From: Smittium culicis
Lineage: Eukaryota; Kickxellomycota; Harpellomycetes; Harpellales; Legeriomycetaceae
Reading direction: 5' to 3'
Length of the DNA: 19,234 nt
NCBI GenBank assembly: GCA_001970855.1
Contig: LSSN01003929.1
Span: forward strand, 1-19,234
A program made the translations under genes and the position numbers. Shown piece after piece: positions 10,247-19,070 of the stretch (position 1 is the stretch's first letter; every line of letters starts with the position of its first letter). The notes beneath the pieces were generated by a model. It was not told the DNA's origin and searched no databases. It saw only the letters and a list, made by a program, of their open reading frames with translations.

Positions 10247-13200
10247 CTAAGGAATATTAATTTTATAATTGTAAAAAAAAAAAAAAGGATAAAAAAATGA
10301 ATTTATTTAATTATTAACCTTTTATTTTATTAGGATTAGTTTTAATATTCTTACAGTTTATTGCTACTAATTTTCTAAAGAAAAAAAGTGACCCTTTTCA
10401 GCAAGGCATTTTCTGTGTGGTTATTTATATGGAAAAAATACCTGAGCACTTTTTTTATTTTTACGTTTATGTTTACTGTGGTTATTTTGCTTGTGTATAT
10501 TTTTATTTATATCTTTTAAATGGTTAAATTGGACTTTGATTATTATTATTATTACTATTTTTTGAAATTGAGAATTAATTAGCTTAAAAAAGTAAACTGG
10601 GGATGAGGTATAGATAGAAGTGTGTATTCAATTATATATTAACTGTTTGAATATATATCGCCCTATCAAATTTTTTGTTGTGTGAAACGTGTGTCATAAA
10701 AATATATAAGCTTATAACTTTAATGGCATTTTTTTATTCCATGTTTGAAGTTGGATTAATTTTTTATATTGCAAAACGAAAATTTTTGTATGTAAATATT
10801 GATTGCGTTCCCTTTTTAGAGAAAAGGTACATATTATTTTTGGAATATTTTTTAATAATTATACTAGAGCCTGATTTAAAATAAAAAAAAAAAGCAAATA
10901 AGCAAATCGAAAATTTGATTTAATTGTTTTAAATAAACCAGAAAAAAGTTTAAGTATGCATTAAAGCCAAATTGATGAAAAAGGTAGGTAGCTGAAATAT
11001 TGAAAAGAAATCCATGAAATAATAGTTAGTATCTTTAATTTTTCTTATTAAATATAAATATTAATTTGAAAAAACGAATTTTTTTAAATTTTTGATTTAA
11101 TGCAAAAAAAAAAAATAAAGTTGAGAATAGATCAGTATTTTCAAAGGCATGTATATTATTTAAAAAAAATCGGTTTTATATATTATTGAGGATAAATGTA
11201 TTTACGTTGGTTAATTGAATCGCAATTAATTTAATCCAAAAAAAAATAAATTTTTTTTTTGTGATGCGGATTTTAAGCAATTTACTCGGAATGAAGGTAA
11301 AATGGTATACTAGATAAAGGGTACAATGTATGTGGAATGAAAAGATTTGGTTTTATATATAGAGTAAACAAAATGGGATTTATTTATGGTGTGCTTAAAC
11401 GTGATCAGTGCATTTTTATTTTATAGTTTCGGCTATTAGTGTTTGTATGACAAGACGGAAATAAAATCTAGTACGATCAATAAGACACAAGTATTTGGAC
11501 AATTATGGGTGATATAAAAGTGTGATTAGATGTACGTAATAAAGTGTAATTAGAGTATAGATTTAGAGCGAATTTTTTCAAAGAAGGTAAATATAATTAC
11601 AGTAATTTATCAGATTAGTATACGGCAAAATTTATGGTGAAGGCATCGCTTTATTAAAGCTTGATGTTAACAGAATCGATGATGTAATAAATTGATAATA
11701 TTTACGAATGGGCTGAAATAGCAATTGGTTTTTTTTAAAAATAAAGGGGGGTTGTTGCGTTGTTATTCAATTTAGTATAATGCTCGAGCTCATAGTGATT
11801 GAGCACAACTTTTTTTTTTTTTATGTTTTGCTTTTTTGAAATTTTGTGTGCTAATGATAGATAGGTAAAGTTATTGTGGTTAATATTGACGATTTGGTTT
11901 TTAGGATATATTGACTGGTACGAAAAATTATAATGATTATTGTTTATAGAGAAGATAAAAATACGTGCAAGCAAGTTCTACTCGTATGGAAATAATCAGC
12001 TTAAAAAATAAGAGTTAACCGTTATTAAAAAGATTGCGTGATTGACTTATTTAGCAGCCAGTAAGATAAAAAAAATTCGGTAAAGAGAGCGTAGAAATGG
12101 TATAATGTTTAGGTATGAGCAGGTTCTTGATTAGAGGCGAATGTTGTATCAAAAATGAGCGCAAGATCAATTAACTATGCGAACATTAAAAGGTAGATAA
12201 GCGAACCCGAGTATTAACAAAAACCATTATAAATTCTGTCTTTTTAGTTAATTTAAGGTTGGGATGTATATATAAAGGTGAAAATAAAAAAAAAAGTGGT
12301 TGTTATTATAGGGAGTCGAGTATTAATTAAGATTAGTTGCTGTATCTTGCGATTGACTAATTAAGCTGCATGTAGATAAAAGTATCAATTTCGAAATGCG
12401 GAATAGCATGGAAAATTTAAAATTAAAAAAAAACAAAACAAAATTTGTTTTTCGGTAGCTATATTACTTGGCAGCATCGCATATTTACATATTTAGTGCT
12501 TGGATAAATTAAAGTGGGATCAAATGGGTTTACAAAGAATTTTTTTTTTTTGTATGGTATCGAGTTGAAAGTTTAGGAGCTTTAGCTCAAAGATTTTTTT
12601 CCCGCCTAGTATATTTATTATAAAGTTTAAAATTCGATTTTTATAGCGATTTATTTGTTTTGTATAAATTGTAATAAATTTCTCGTGAAAAAAAAAAATG
12701 TATAAACTGTAGCATGATGAAGTTAAATCTATAATATGATCATCACTAAAAGCCAGAAATAAAAATGATGCAGTGTAAGTTAAAGAGAAATATAAAATTT
12801 ACAGGTTAATAGTTGGACTTGGGGATTGAGTAAAAATAGAGATGGTGTAATTATGAGGCAACTTGATTAAATATCGAGTCTGATACACTTTTTATTTATT
12901 TTTGGAGATAATACATTAGATTTTTGTTTGTTTTGGATAAGAGATCGAATTGGGATAAAAAGGCGGGGAGAGATAAGGATTTTATTGTTATGTAGAAAAG
13001 CAATAGCAAATAATAAATCGAGGATAAAGGTATGTTGTCACGATGCGTATTTTTAATCATATTTTATTTCGAAAGCGAATTGTTTGATATATTTTAGATT
13101 AACAATAATTAAAATACTTGAAGGTATCACATAAAAGCACAGCTGTCTTTAGCGCCTATTCTTTTCTTTTAGTTTTAATAAATTGATGCTTAATATTCTA

Positions 13201-13298
13201 AACTTTTATTTGATTAGTTGATCTTTGTACAAAGAGATTTTGGTTTTGGTTGGAGGAACGATTAAATAAATAATAGATCGAGACTTTAAATGTTAAAT

Positions 13299-13317
13299 GT
13301 TGATTGAAGGGTTAAAA
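13299..13317 (+). repeat. Dispersed 19-bp repeat, second copy at 14201-14218
   Basis: GTTGATTGAAGGGTTAAAA here and GTTGATTGAAGGTTAAAA at 14201-14218 differ by one missing G. They lie 902 bases apart, both in the G-rich block. The last ten bases, AGGGTTAAAA, are also the end of the inverted repeat at 4055. It may be a fragment of a repeated element or a binding site. Confidence 0.4.
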
Positions 13318-13762
13318 GCTTTTATAGGAGATTGTTTTAATAGAGGAATGCGATGGAAAGAATAGGTTCAATTTGCTTTTTAAGTATAAAGTATAGAAAT
13401 AAGGTAATAGTGGCGATTTTATTATCAAAAGGAGTAAAATGGTGATGTGTAAATAGCGTTTTTGTTGCGCCCAATTTTAGACACAACAACAGGAATATCG
13501 ATACTTTCACCTTCTTAGTTTAACACTTATCAGCAATGGGATAAAACGCAAATGGGGGTACTAGAAACTAGTGTGTATTTATAAATATAATCGGAATTAA
13601 TAATTGTGTACTATTAAACACAACTGATTGTATCGTTTTCAGGAAATAAAAAGCAAGATCTTCTTTTCTTTTTTTAGCAGATATGTTGTTGATGATGAAT
13701 ATGCTTGAAGCCTTAAATTAGAAACTGTTTTCTGGTTAATTGTTGAGTCTGGCCATTATGGG

Positions 13763-13838
13763 TATAGAAGACTAGAAATATATTGTGCGGATAATTTGCG
13801 TTTAGAAGACTAGAAATGTACTGAGCGGGTAATATGCG
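13763..13838 (+). repeat. 38-bp imperfect tandem duplication
   Basis: Unit one (13763-13800) and unit two (13801-13838) are directly adjacent and match at about 32 of 38 positions. Shared blocks include TAGAAGACTAGAAAT and the TGCG end. The unit length is not a multiple of three and no coding frame runs through it, so it is probably a local duplication in non-coding DNA. Confidence 0.65.
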
Positions 13839-13953
13839 GAGGAAAAGGCGAATGTGTGCAATGCTGGATGTCTGAAACTGAGGCGATTATTCTAATATAG
13901 GAGACTTTTAAAAAAAGCGGTTTATCTTACTTGAGCTTCATTTTCAGCTCTAT

Positions 13954-13974
13954 AAAAAGCGAGTCTTAACTCGC
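13954..13974 (-). terminator. Hairpin followed by T run on the minus strand
   Basis: GCGAGT and ACTCGC (13959-13964 and 13969-13974) form a perfect six-base, GC-rich stem with a four-base loop. On the minus strand it is followed directly by five T residues. The shape is that of an intrinsic terminator, and a T run could also stop RNA polymerase III. No small RNA gene is recognised upstream on the minus strand, so function is unproven and the location in a fungus makes a chance hairpin likely. Confidence 0.25.
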
Positions 13975-14114
13975 GACATGTTAAAAACGAGGGTTTAGGT
14001 GAGGGGGCAAATTGTTTGCTCTGGAATATTTGGTTCGGTAAGTATTGAGAGCATGGCATAATAAAAAAAAAAAAGGGCACAGCAGTTCACATGAATTTCA
14101 GAAAGTGATTACTA

Positions 14115-14162
14115 GCAGAAGAGTAATCAAAGTTGGTGGCAGAAAGGTAATTAAAGTGCAAG
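14115..14162 (+). repeat. 24-bp weak tandem duplication
   Basis: Two adjacent units (14115-14138 and 14139-14162) both begin with GCAGAA and share the GTAAT and AAAGT blocks, with about 17 of 24 positions identical. It lies in the same G-rich zone as the 38-bp duplication, suggesting a zone prone to local slippage. Identity is low, so chance cannot be excluded. Confidence 0.35.
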
Positions 14163-14181
14163 TGGTTCATCCGAATCCCAG

Positions 14182-14187
14182 TTTATA
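14182..14187 (-). promoter_or_regulatory. TATA-like element facing left
   Basis: The minus strand reads GGATATAAACTGGG around here, one of the less AT-biased contexts for a TATA motif in the window, about 115 bases left of the skew reversal. It would suit a leftward transcript across the G-rich block, but no coding start is identified after it. Confidence 0.2.
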
Positions 14188-14505
14188 TCCTTTTTAGGAA
14201 GTTGATTGAAGGTTAAAAAAAAAACGAGTGTGCATCTATAAAGCAATTCGGCTATAATTGCTGCTATTGGTCAGCTGCTTGGAAATAAATGGGCCGGTGT
14301 AACGCAAATCCTTAAAACCGCATTTAATTAAATCTACCTTTAAATTTATGTAAAAGATAAGTTTTTTTGAAACCAGAAAAAATTCCAGCGTTTTTTATTC
14401 CATCTTGTTTCCAACTGCCATCACACCTTTATGCAACTTATAAACATTGATTTCTAATACTTTATTCCGCTTTTGAATTCGAGTCTTTTTAACTAGCAAA
14501 TCTAC

Positions 14506-14525
14506 CACATCACATCACATCACAT
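14506..14525 (+). repeat. CACAT pentamer, four perfect copies
   Basis: CACAT is repeated four times without interruption at 14506-14525. It lies about 200 bases right of the skew reversal in C-rich, G-poor sequence. It is a simple microsatellite; a regulatory role is possible but not shown. Confidence 0.8.
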
Positions 14526-15596
14526 TCAACTTTTCTCTTCCATTTCCAGATTTTTATTTTTCTATCTAGTTGTCGCCCTGAATAAACACAGCTTTAACCT
14601 TTTGTAATTTTTCCGTCTTGATTGCCTTTCTCGAGCAGATAACTGAATTTTCTGCCATAAATTGTATATATTTGCAAAACCTCATCCTGTGTATTTTTTT
14701 CCCTCCTGCTTCACGGAATTGGTCTCTAATTATTAACGCTTACTTGCAACTACATTTATCAAATTCAAGCACAAAAACATAAAAAACATAGAAAAAGTAT
14801 CCTTTGAAAAGGGGTGTGGGCTTTTTTTTGAATTTTATTGACTATGTATACATCTCGATAATTCTGATTCGCTTAAACTCGCAATGTGATCAAATTTCAT
14901 ATCTAAGTAATTTGGCGCTGTTTATTTATATGCGCGCATTTATGTTGATTATTTCCAATAAGTATCGCCAATTAAGTAATCGTGCGAGATCTAGTTTCAT
15001 TTTGCTCAAAAATACACTAAAACTTAATTAATCACAAATTAAAAAAAAGTCTAAATTGTTCGAACTAGCTTAAAAAATATATTAAAGTAAAAATAAAATT
15101 GTTTCCGTTAGTAGATATTCTGTATCAAACACAATAATCTAAAACTGCGAAATTCGTGGAAAAAAATGCACATTTTCACTTACTCCATCCCTCACACTAT
15201 AGATGTTATTATTAATTCCATTTCTATATTATCACGTAACTTTTCTTTTTTTTTTGCTTGCTTGCTTACTGCAAACTTCATCACTAACTGCATTCCTCCA
15301 TAAATCTTGGTCAAAAACAATCAGTCCTGTAGAATCTCCTCTATTTTGTTTATAAGTTCTGCTATCTGAATACCTCGAATCCCAATTAGTAGGAATAAAA
15401 TCCCCTTCTCATTAAAAAAAAACACGCACTATCGCTAAAAATTATAGTCGATAAATCTATTAATAAAGTTCACCAAGATCATTATAAAAAAAGATAAAAA
15501 CAGTATATATTTAAATATTCCCAATAAAGTTCATTATTTAAAATCTTATCATCTCACATTCCCTCAAGCCCCAATTCTTCATTTTAATAAATTTAT

Positions 15597-15760
15597 AAGA
15601 ATCCAATTTACTCCTATCTCTATAAAAACGTGCTTTCAAAATCATTTTAAGAATTCGTTTTACTCCTAGCCCCATTAAAAGCTTATTTTCAAAAAAGCAT
15701 TTAAAGAACTCGTTTTCAAAATATTACAAGATTTTGTTTTACTCCCTAGCTCATTGAAAA
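15597..15760 (+). repeat. Degenerate ~52-bp repeat array upstream of the P450 start
   Basis: Related units begin at about 15597, 15649, 15704 (short) and 15728. The first two match at 19 of their first 24 positions, beginning AAGAAT and containing TTTACTCCTA. The last copy contains GTTTTACTCCCTAGC and, like the second, continues with CATT and an A-rich run. The core TTTACTCC recurs at 15607, 15659 and 15738. The array ends about 35 bases before the ATG, so it lies in the promoter or 5' leader and could be a cluster of binding sites. Confidence 0.5.
15621..15627 (+). promoter_or_regulatory. TATA-like element upstream of P450
   Basis: TATAAAA lies 168 bases before the chosen ATG, inside the first unit of the repeat array. 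It is a plausible core promoter with a leader of about 130 bases, but such motifs are common here, so this is weak. Confidence 0.25.
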
Positions 15761-15794
15761 CTTGATTAATATTTTTGCTGATAGAAAACACACA

Positions 15795-18222
15795 ATGACT
15801 AGCTTCAACTTTATTTCGTTTCTATCTAAATATTACTCCCCTAAATACGTAGTCGGTATTATATACTCATACCTGTCTTTCAAGGTTGTTTTTCATTTCT
15901 ATTTCCCCCCTTTCATTTTATTTCACTCCTCAACGCATCTAAATATCTCTATAATCTATTTACAAAACCCAAATAATAAAAAATCATCAATTATGAATAT
16001 AAATATTAATGAAAATTCTCTTTTTCTTTCTTTTTTTTTTTTTAAAATATCCTGTTCATTAAGGTCGCGTATATTCTGTTCTTTGACCCGCTCAGAAACT
16101 TGCCAGGTCCATGGTACTCGCGCATAACTTCGTTCCCATACTTGATTGCCAGGCTAAAAGGAAAAATCAATGTTTATCTATCAGAACTCCACGAAAAGCA
16201 TGGCCCCGTAATAAGAATATGTAAATCAAAAAATAAAATAAAATTCCATTTCGTGCCTCAATTTAAACTCATCACATCCATTCTTTTTACCAATTTTTTT
16301 AAAAAAAAAAAAATATCAAATCAACTTTTTAACCCCATTTCTTTCCCTTTTTTTTTATCTGCTTTTCTAACAACTAGCTCCAAAAGAAATATCCGTTTCC
16401 AGTCAACCCGAAATAAAGCGTATTCTGTCGTCATACAAGTACCCAAAAACTAAACCATTCAAAGCAGAAGCCCCACTTGTTCCCAGTATATTCACCACTT
16501 CCGAAGAAGACTTGAACAGAATGAGAGTATAATAGCTTTTAAATTATTTTATTAATATTTATCAGTATCCGTTTAATACATTATATATAATAAGCTGATG
16601 CGAGTTTTCTTTCTTTCTTTCTTTCTTTCTTTATATAGAGAAGACAAGTCGGCCCTGCGTTCTCAATAACTGGTCTCGAATCTGTACAAGATACTATTGT
16701 TAAAGTCGGAATATCTAGTTTAAAGGCCAAAATTGACCAGAACTTGAACCAATCCATCTCGAAATCTTATTTGTTCAACTATTGCACCATGTTCCAAAAT
16801 CTTACCACCGATATTATAGGCGAATTATGCTATGGATCGTCTTTTGGCGCCATTCAAAGCGGCGACAGTAAATTAATTGATTGGTCAAACTCTGCAATCA
16901 TGGTCTTTGGAATTGTAAGTCATATTTCACCGATTAATTACCACAAATACTCACTATGATTTTATTTAAAAAAAAAACTGTATAAACACCATTCTAATAT
17001 TTTACTATATAAATACATTTTATACCTAACCAAACATTAAAATCACCTTTACATTAAAAAATAACTTTTTTTTTTATTCATCAGTAAAATACCCAAATAC
17101 CAACAAATATTATAAAATTTATCCTACTAATTGGCTCCTTTTTTTTTCCCATATCAAATAATAGAAATCAATCTCAAAAATAATCAAATATCTCCCAGTA
17201 ATACCACCAAAAGATCTTAAAAATGAAAGGGAATTCATCAAATTTACTGTTGACTCGATAAACAAGCGAAGAAAAGAAATCGAGAATGGCCAATTCGACA
17301 AAAGTAGATTGGATATCCTGCAAATGTACTTGGATTCGATAAACACTACAAACAACAGGAAACTGTCTGATAATGAGCTCATTTCTGAGCTAGTCACGAT
17401 GATCGTCGCTGGCACTGACACAACTTCACTAACAATGACTAACCTGGTCCATTTGCTCACGCTTTACCCAAAAGTATACAATAAAGTCGTCGATGAAGTG
17501 ATCCAAGCTTTTCCCGATAGATCCAAACTCATAACTTACGCAGAAGCAAAACAAAAGCTCCCTTACTTAGTCGCTGTTGTTTACGAATCTATGCGTATAA
17601 TGCCCATCTCGTCTGGCCTGTTTTTCAGAGAAAGTTCTCCCGCTGGAACTGAAGTTTGTCACCACAGAATCCCTGCTAATGTCATCATGGGCCTCTTCTT
17701 CCAAGGCGGTAACTTTGACCAATCAGTCTGGGAAAATCCAACCTCGTTTAACCCCGACAGGTTCATGGGAAATAACGGTGACAAAATGAAAAGAGAAATT
17801 TTGTCGTTTTCTCATGGCGTAAGAATTTGTCCAGGAAGAAAGTAAGCTTTTTTTTTTTTCCATGTTATCGTCCCTTTTTTTTAATGGGTCCTTTATTTCA
17901 TTACCTGCCCCCCTATATTTATACCTAAATACCGCTTCTTCTTTTTTTTTACAACTCTGAATTCAATTCGCTCACCACCACCATCACCACCCCCTTAATC
18001 CCATATTTAATAAATAGTTTGGCATGGATGGAAATTCTTACTGTTATACCAAACCTCATCCGCGACTACGAATTGCAACTCCCCGAAAATTCTCTATTCA
18101 ACCCAAATAACTTGGACCCTACCAGAAACAACGAACCAAAGTTCTATGACACCCAAATATACCTAACCAGGTACCCTGTTAACCCAGATAGAGACTGTAA
18201 CATCATAATCCGCGCTAGATAA
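15795..18222 (+). CDS. Cytochrome P450 monooxygenase, six exons, 517 aa
   Basis: Spliced as 15795-15884, 16064-16220, 16378-16526, 16639-16914, 17165-17841 and 18018-18222, the exons total 1554 bases and read through without a stop. Length is normal for the family. Residues about 18-38 are a hydrophobic membrane anchor, followed by the proline-rich hinge (PGPW, 44-47). The C-helix basic motif spans exons 3 and 4 (RMRRRQVGPAFS). The I-helix oxygen-binding motif AGTDTT is at 306-311, the K-helix ExxR at E365/R368, and FNPDRF at 419-424. The haem loop FSHGVRICPGR is at 439-449, with thiolate ligand Cys446. All key residues are intact. Such enzymes sit on the endoplasmic reticulum, take electrons from P450 reductase and insert one oxygen atom into a lipophilic substrate. 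The substrate cannot be inferred. The ATG has A at -3. The first donor (GTTGTT) is unusual; GTAGTC at 15849 would also keep frame (505 aa) but shortens the anchor. The other joints are well supported. Confidence 0.93.
15885..16063 (+). other. P450 intron 1 (phase 0), unusual donor
   Basis: The donor GTTGTT follows AAG, and the acceptor is CATTAAG. Splicing joins the membrane-anchor exon to a frame reading VAYILFFDPLRNLPGP, the standard linker of fungal P450s. The donor departs from the GTAAG-like sites of the other introns. A long T run precedes the acceptor by about 20 bases. The acceptor side is firm; the donor side is the least certain joint of the gene. Confidence 0.6.
16221..16377 (+). 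other. P450 intron 2 (phase 1)
   Basis: The donor is GTAAAT and the acceptor AACTAG. Splicing rebuilds a Ser codon (T plus CT) and gives GPVIRISPKEISV, a conserved P450 stretch. A branch-like CTAAC lies at 16367-16371, only about seven bases before the acceptor AG, which is unusually close; the real branch point may be further upstream. Confidence 0.85.
16527..16638 (+). other. P450 intron 3 (phase 0) with microsatellite tract
   Basis: The donor is GTATAA and the acceptor TATATAG. It splits the C-helix between two Arg codons. It is the shortest intron of the gene (112 bases), and its pyrimidine tract is a TTTC microsatellite. Confidence 0.85.
16606..16632 (+). repeat. TTTC microsatellite, six copies, in intron 3
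   Basis: Six perfect TTTC units (16606-16629) plus three T residues end only six bases before the acceptor AG dinucleotide's 3' end, so the repeat is the polypyrimidine tract of this intron. Confidence 0.85.
16915..17164 (+). other. P450 intron 4 (phase 0)
   Basis: The donor is a consensus GTAAGT and the acceptor AATAG. A near-consensus branch sequence TACTAAT lies at 17125-17131, about 34 bases before the acceptor, followed by a T/C-rich tract. It is the longest intron of the gene (250 bases). Confidence 0.9.
17842..18017 (+). other. P450 intron 5 (phase 2)
   Basis: The donor is GTAAGC and the acceptor AAATAG. Splicing changes the apparent K after CPGR into an Asn codon (AA plus T), giving CPGRNLAWMEI, the usual continuation of the haem loop into the L-helix. 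A CTTAAT branch candidate lies at 17994-17999. Confidence 0.92.
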
Positions 18223-18234
18223 TCGTATATTAAC

Positions 18235-18295
18235 TTTATTATTATTAACAATAATAATAAATACATTTTTTAATTATCCATAAAAAAGGATAATT
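18235..18295 (+). repeat. Two consecutive hairpins just after the P450 stop
   Basis: The first hairpin has a perfect 12-base AT stem (18235-18246 with 18250-18261) and a three-base loop, AAC. The second has AATTATCC (18272-18279) pairing with GGATAATT (18288-18295) across an A-rich loop. They begin 12 bases after the TAA. AATAAA-like hexamers occur at about 18256 and again near 18310. The hairpins may act in 3'-end formation or mRNA stability. Confidence 0.5.
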
Positions 18296-18376
18296 TACTC
18301 TTTTTACAATAATAAATAACACATACTCCTCATATCAACCCATACACCAATGATCAATTATCATTATTGTTTTTTT

Positions 18377-18407
18377 ATTTTTATTTTTATTTTTATTTTT
18401 ATTTTTT
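18377..18407 (+). repeat. ATTTTT hexamer, five copies
   Basis: Five perfect ATTTTT units run without interruption from 18377, about 155 bases after the P450 stop. It is a T-rich microsatellite on the sense strand. Confidence 0.8.
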
Positions 18408-18768
18408 GGTTATTTTTATTGGTTTTCAACCATTATTAAATCGTTTTTTCTTTATTAATATCCATTTCTCTTCTTTTCACATTACAATTTAAATTAATCT
18501 CAATAATCAGTCTGCTTATAAATACCCCTTATTCTAAATAATAAAAATCATTTCAAGATACAATTGAAATAATTTGAATATTTCATGACTTTGCAGTTAA
18601 AACCTTGCTGGTCCAATTAAATTATCGCTACATTTACCGTAATTTTTTTTTTTTTTTTGCGGTGGCTTAGATAGATGATAAACTCGTTATTTTATTAGAT
18701 CTAGAAAGACCCATTTCCCTTTTAGAATGTCTATTAAATGTAGAGATGATTAGGTGGAGGGGGAAAAA

Positions 18769-18784
18769 CTCTCTCTCTCTCTCT
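18769..18784 (+). repeat. CT dinucleotide, eight copies
   Basis: Perfect CT x 8, about 400 bases upstream of the gene at 19191 and close to a CCAAT box. Pyrimidine tracts of this kind are common in fungal promoters. Confidence 0.8.
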
Positions 18785-18807
18785 TAGAAAAGTTTTTCTT
18801 GGGCGAG

Positions 18808-18812
18808 CCAAT
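18808..18812 (+). promoter_or_regulatory. CCAAT box
   Basis: CCAAT within GCGAGCCAATAGGA, about 380 bases before the ATG at 19191. It could bind the fungal CCAAT-binding complex. The motif is short, so this rests on context. Confidence 0.25.
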
Positions 18813-18970
18813 AGGATTAAAAAATCTATAAAATTTTATTTCTTATCTACTATTCACTTTTTTTTACGCCCTTAATAAATAAAATTGGCTATAACCATCG
18901 AACGCGTAGTCTATCGACTTTAACTTATTAATTCAACTTTGTTTACTTTGCCAAGAGCTACATTTTGGTA

Positions 18971-19034
18971 CAAGTTTGGTCTCTTTAGACAAAGTTTAAC
19001 TATTGCAATTAAATTGTAAGTGCCCAAGTTTGGT
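18971..19034 (+). repeat. Direct repeat CAAGTTTGGT in the promoter of the last gene
   Basis: Identical 10-mers at 18971-18980 and 19025-19034, 54 bases apart, lie within 220 bases of the ATG at 19191. Related TTTGGT and AAGTTT pieces occur between and before them. They are candidate binding sites for one transcription factor. Confidence 0.4.
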
Positions 19035-19070
19035 GCACGGTTTTAATTAGCCAAATCGGAAAAAAAAGTG

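Larger units (their letters stand above)
10247..14300. other. Gene-free, strongly G-over-C region
   Basis: No convincing coding frame. The open stretches at 10675-10884 (+) and 11735-11974 (-) are low-complexity or start at TTG, and I do not accept them as genes. The + strand shows a marked excess of G over C, for example about 14 G to 2 C at 12781-12840 and 37 G to 12 C at 13741-13860. On the minus strand several 20-30 codon pieces look protein-like (around 12090-12180 and 13440-13520) but cannot be joined into a gene. Composition is intermediate, richer in GC than the desert to the left. An unannotated minus-strand transcript is possible. Confidence 0.5.
14301..15794. other. C-rich upstream region of the P450 gene
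   Basis: No accepted gene. From about 14300 C exceeds G on the + strand (about 47 C to 14 G at 14401-14580), as in the P450 introns. A 75-codon + frame at 14804-15031 begins at TTG, has no recognisable domain, and is not accepted. Acceptor-like sites such as TTTCCAG near 14551 and pyrimidine tracts are present, so an upstream non-coding exon of the P450 gene is possible. Short repeats within it are listed separately; AATAAAGTTCA also occurs twice (15462-15472, 15523-15533). Confidence 0.5.

Noticed and set aside
10675..10884. 69-codon + strand open frame (ATG at 10723 gives 53 codons)
   Set aside because: The peptide is mostly hydrophobic and aromatic, as expected from T-rich DNA. There is no domain, and it lies in sequence with non-coding composition.
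11735..11974. 79-codon minus-strand open frame
   Set aside because: An Asn/Lys/Tyr-rich low-complexity product typical of AT-rich non-coding DNA, with a poly-Lys run from a homopolymer.
14155..14200. GGTTCATCCGAATCCC, resembling a tRNA B box
   Set aside because: It does not fit the GGTTCRANNCC spacing, and no A box or acceptor stem lies at the right distance. No other tRNA candidate was found.
14804..15031. 75-codon + strand open frame before the P450 gene
   Set aside because: It starts at TTG and has no recognisable domain or signal. The minus strand over the same place also has a short ATG frame (24 codons), so openness is not informative.
16100..16453. Reading straight through 16100-16453 as one exon
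   Set aside because: After 16220 the translation becomes Lys/Phe-rich low complexity. Splicing at GTAAAT/CTAG instead restores the conserved P450 frame.
17119..17460. 113-codon minus-strand open frame across P450 exon 5
   Set aside because: An antisense shadow of the P450 coding exon, which carries the diagnostic I-helix motif on the other strand.
18361..18420. T-rich ATTTTT repeats as a possible telomere-like or CRISPR-like array
   Set aside because: A simple hexamer microsatellite without spacers. It lacks the GGG-containing unit expected of fungal telomeres and lies inside the chromosome.
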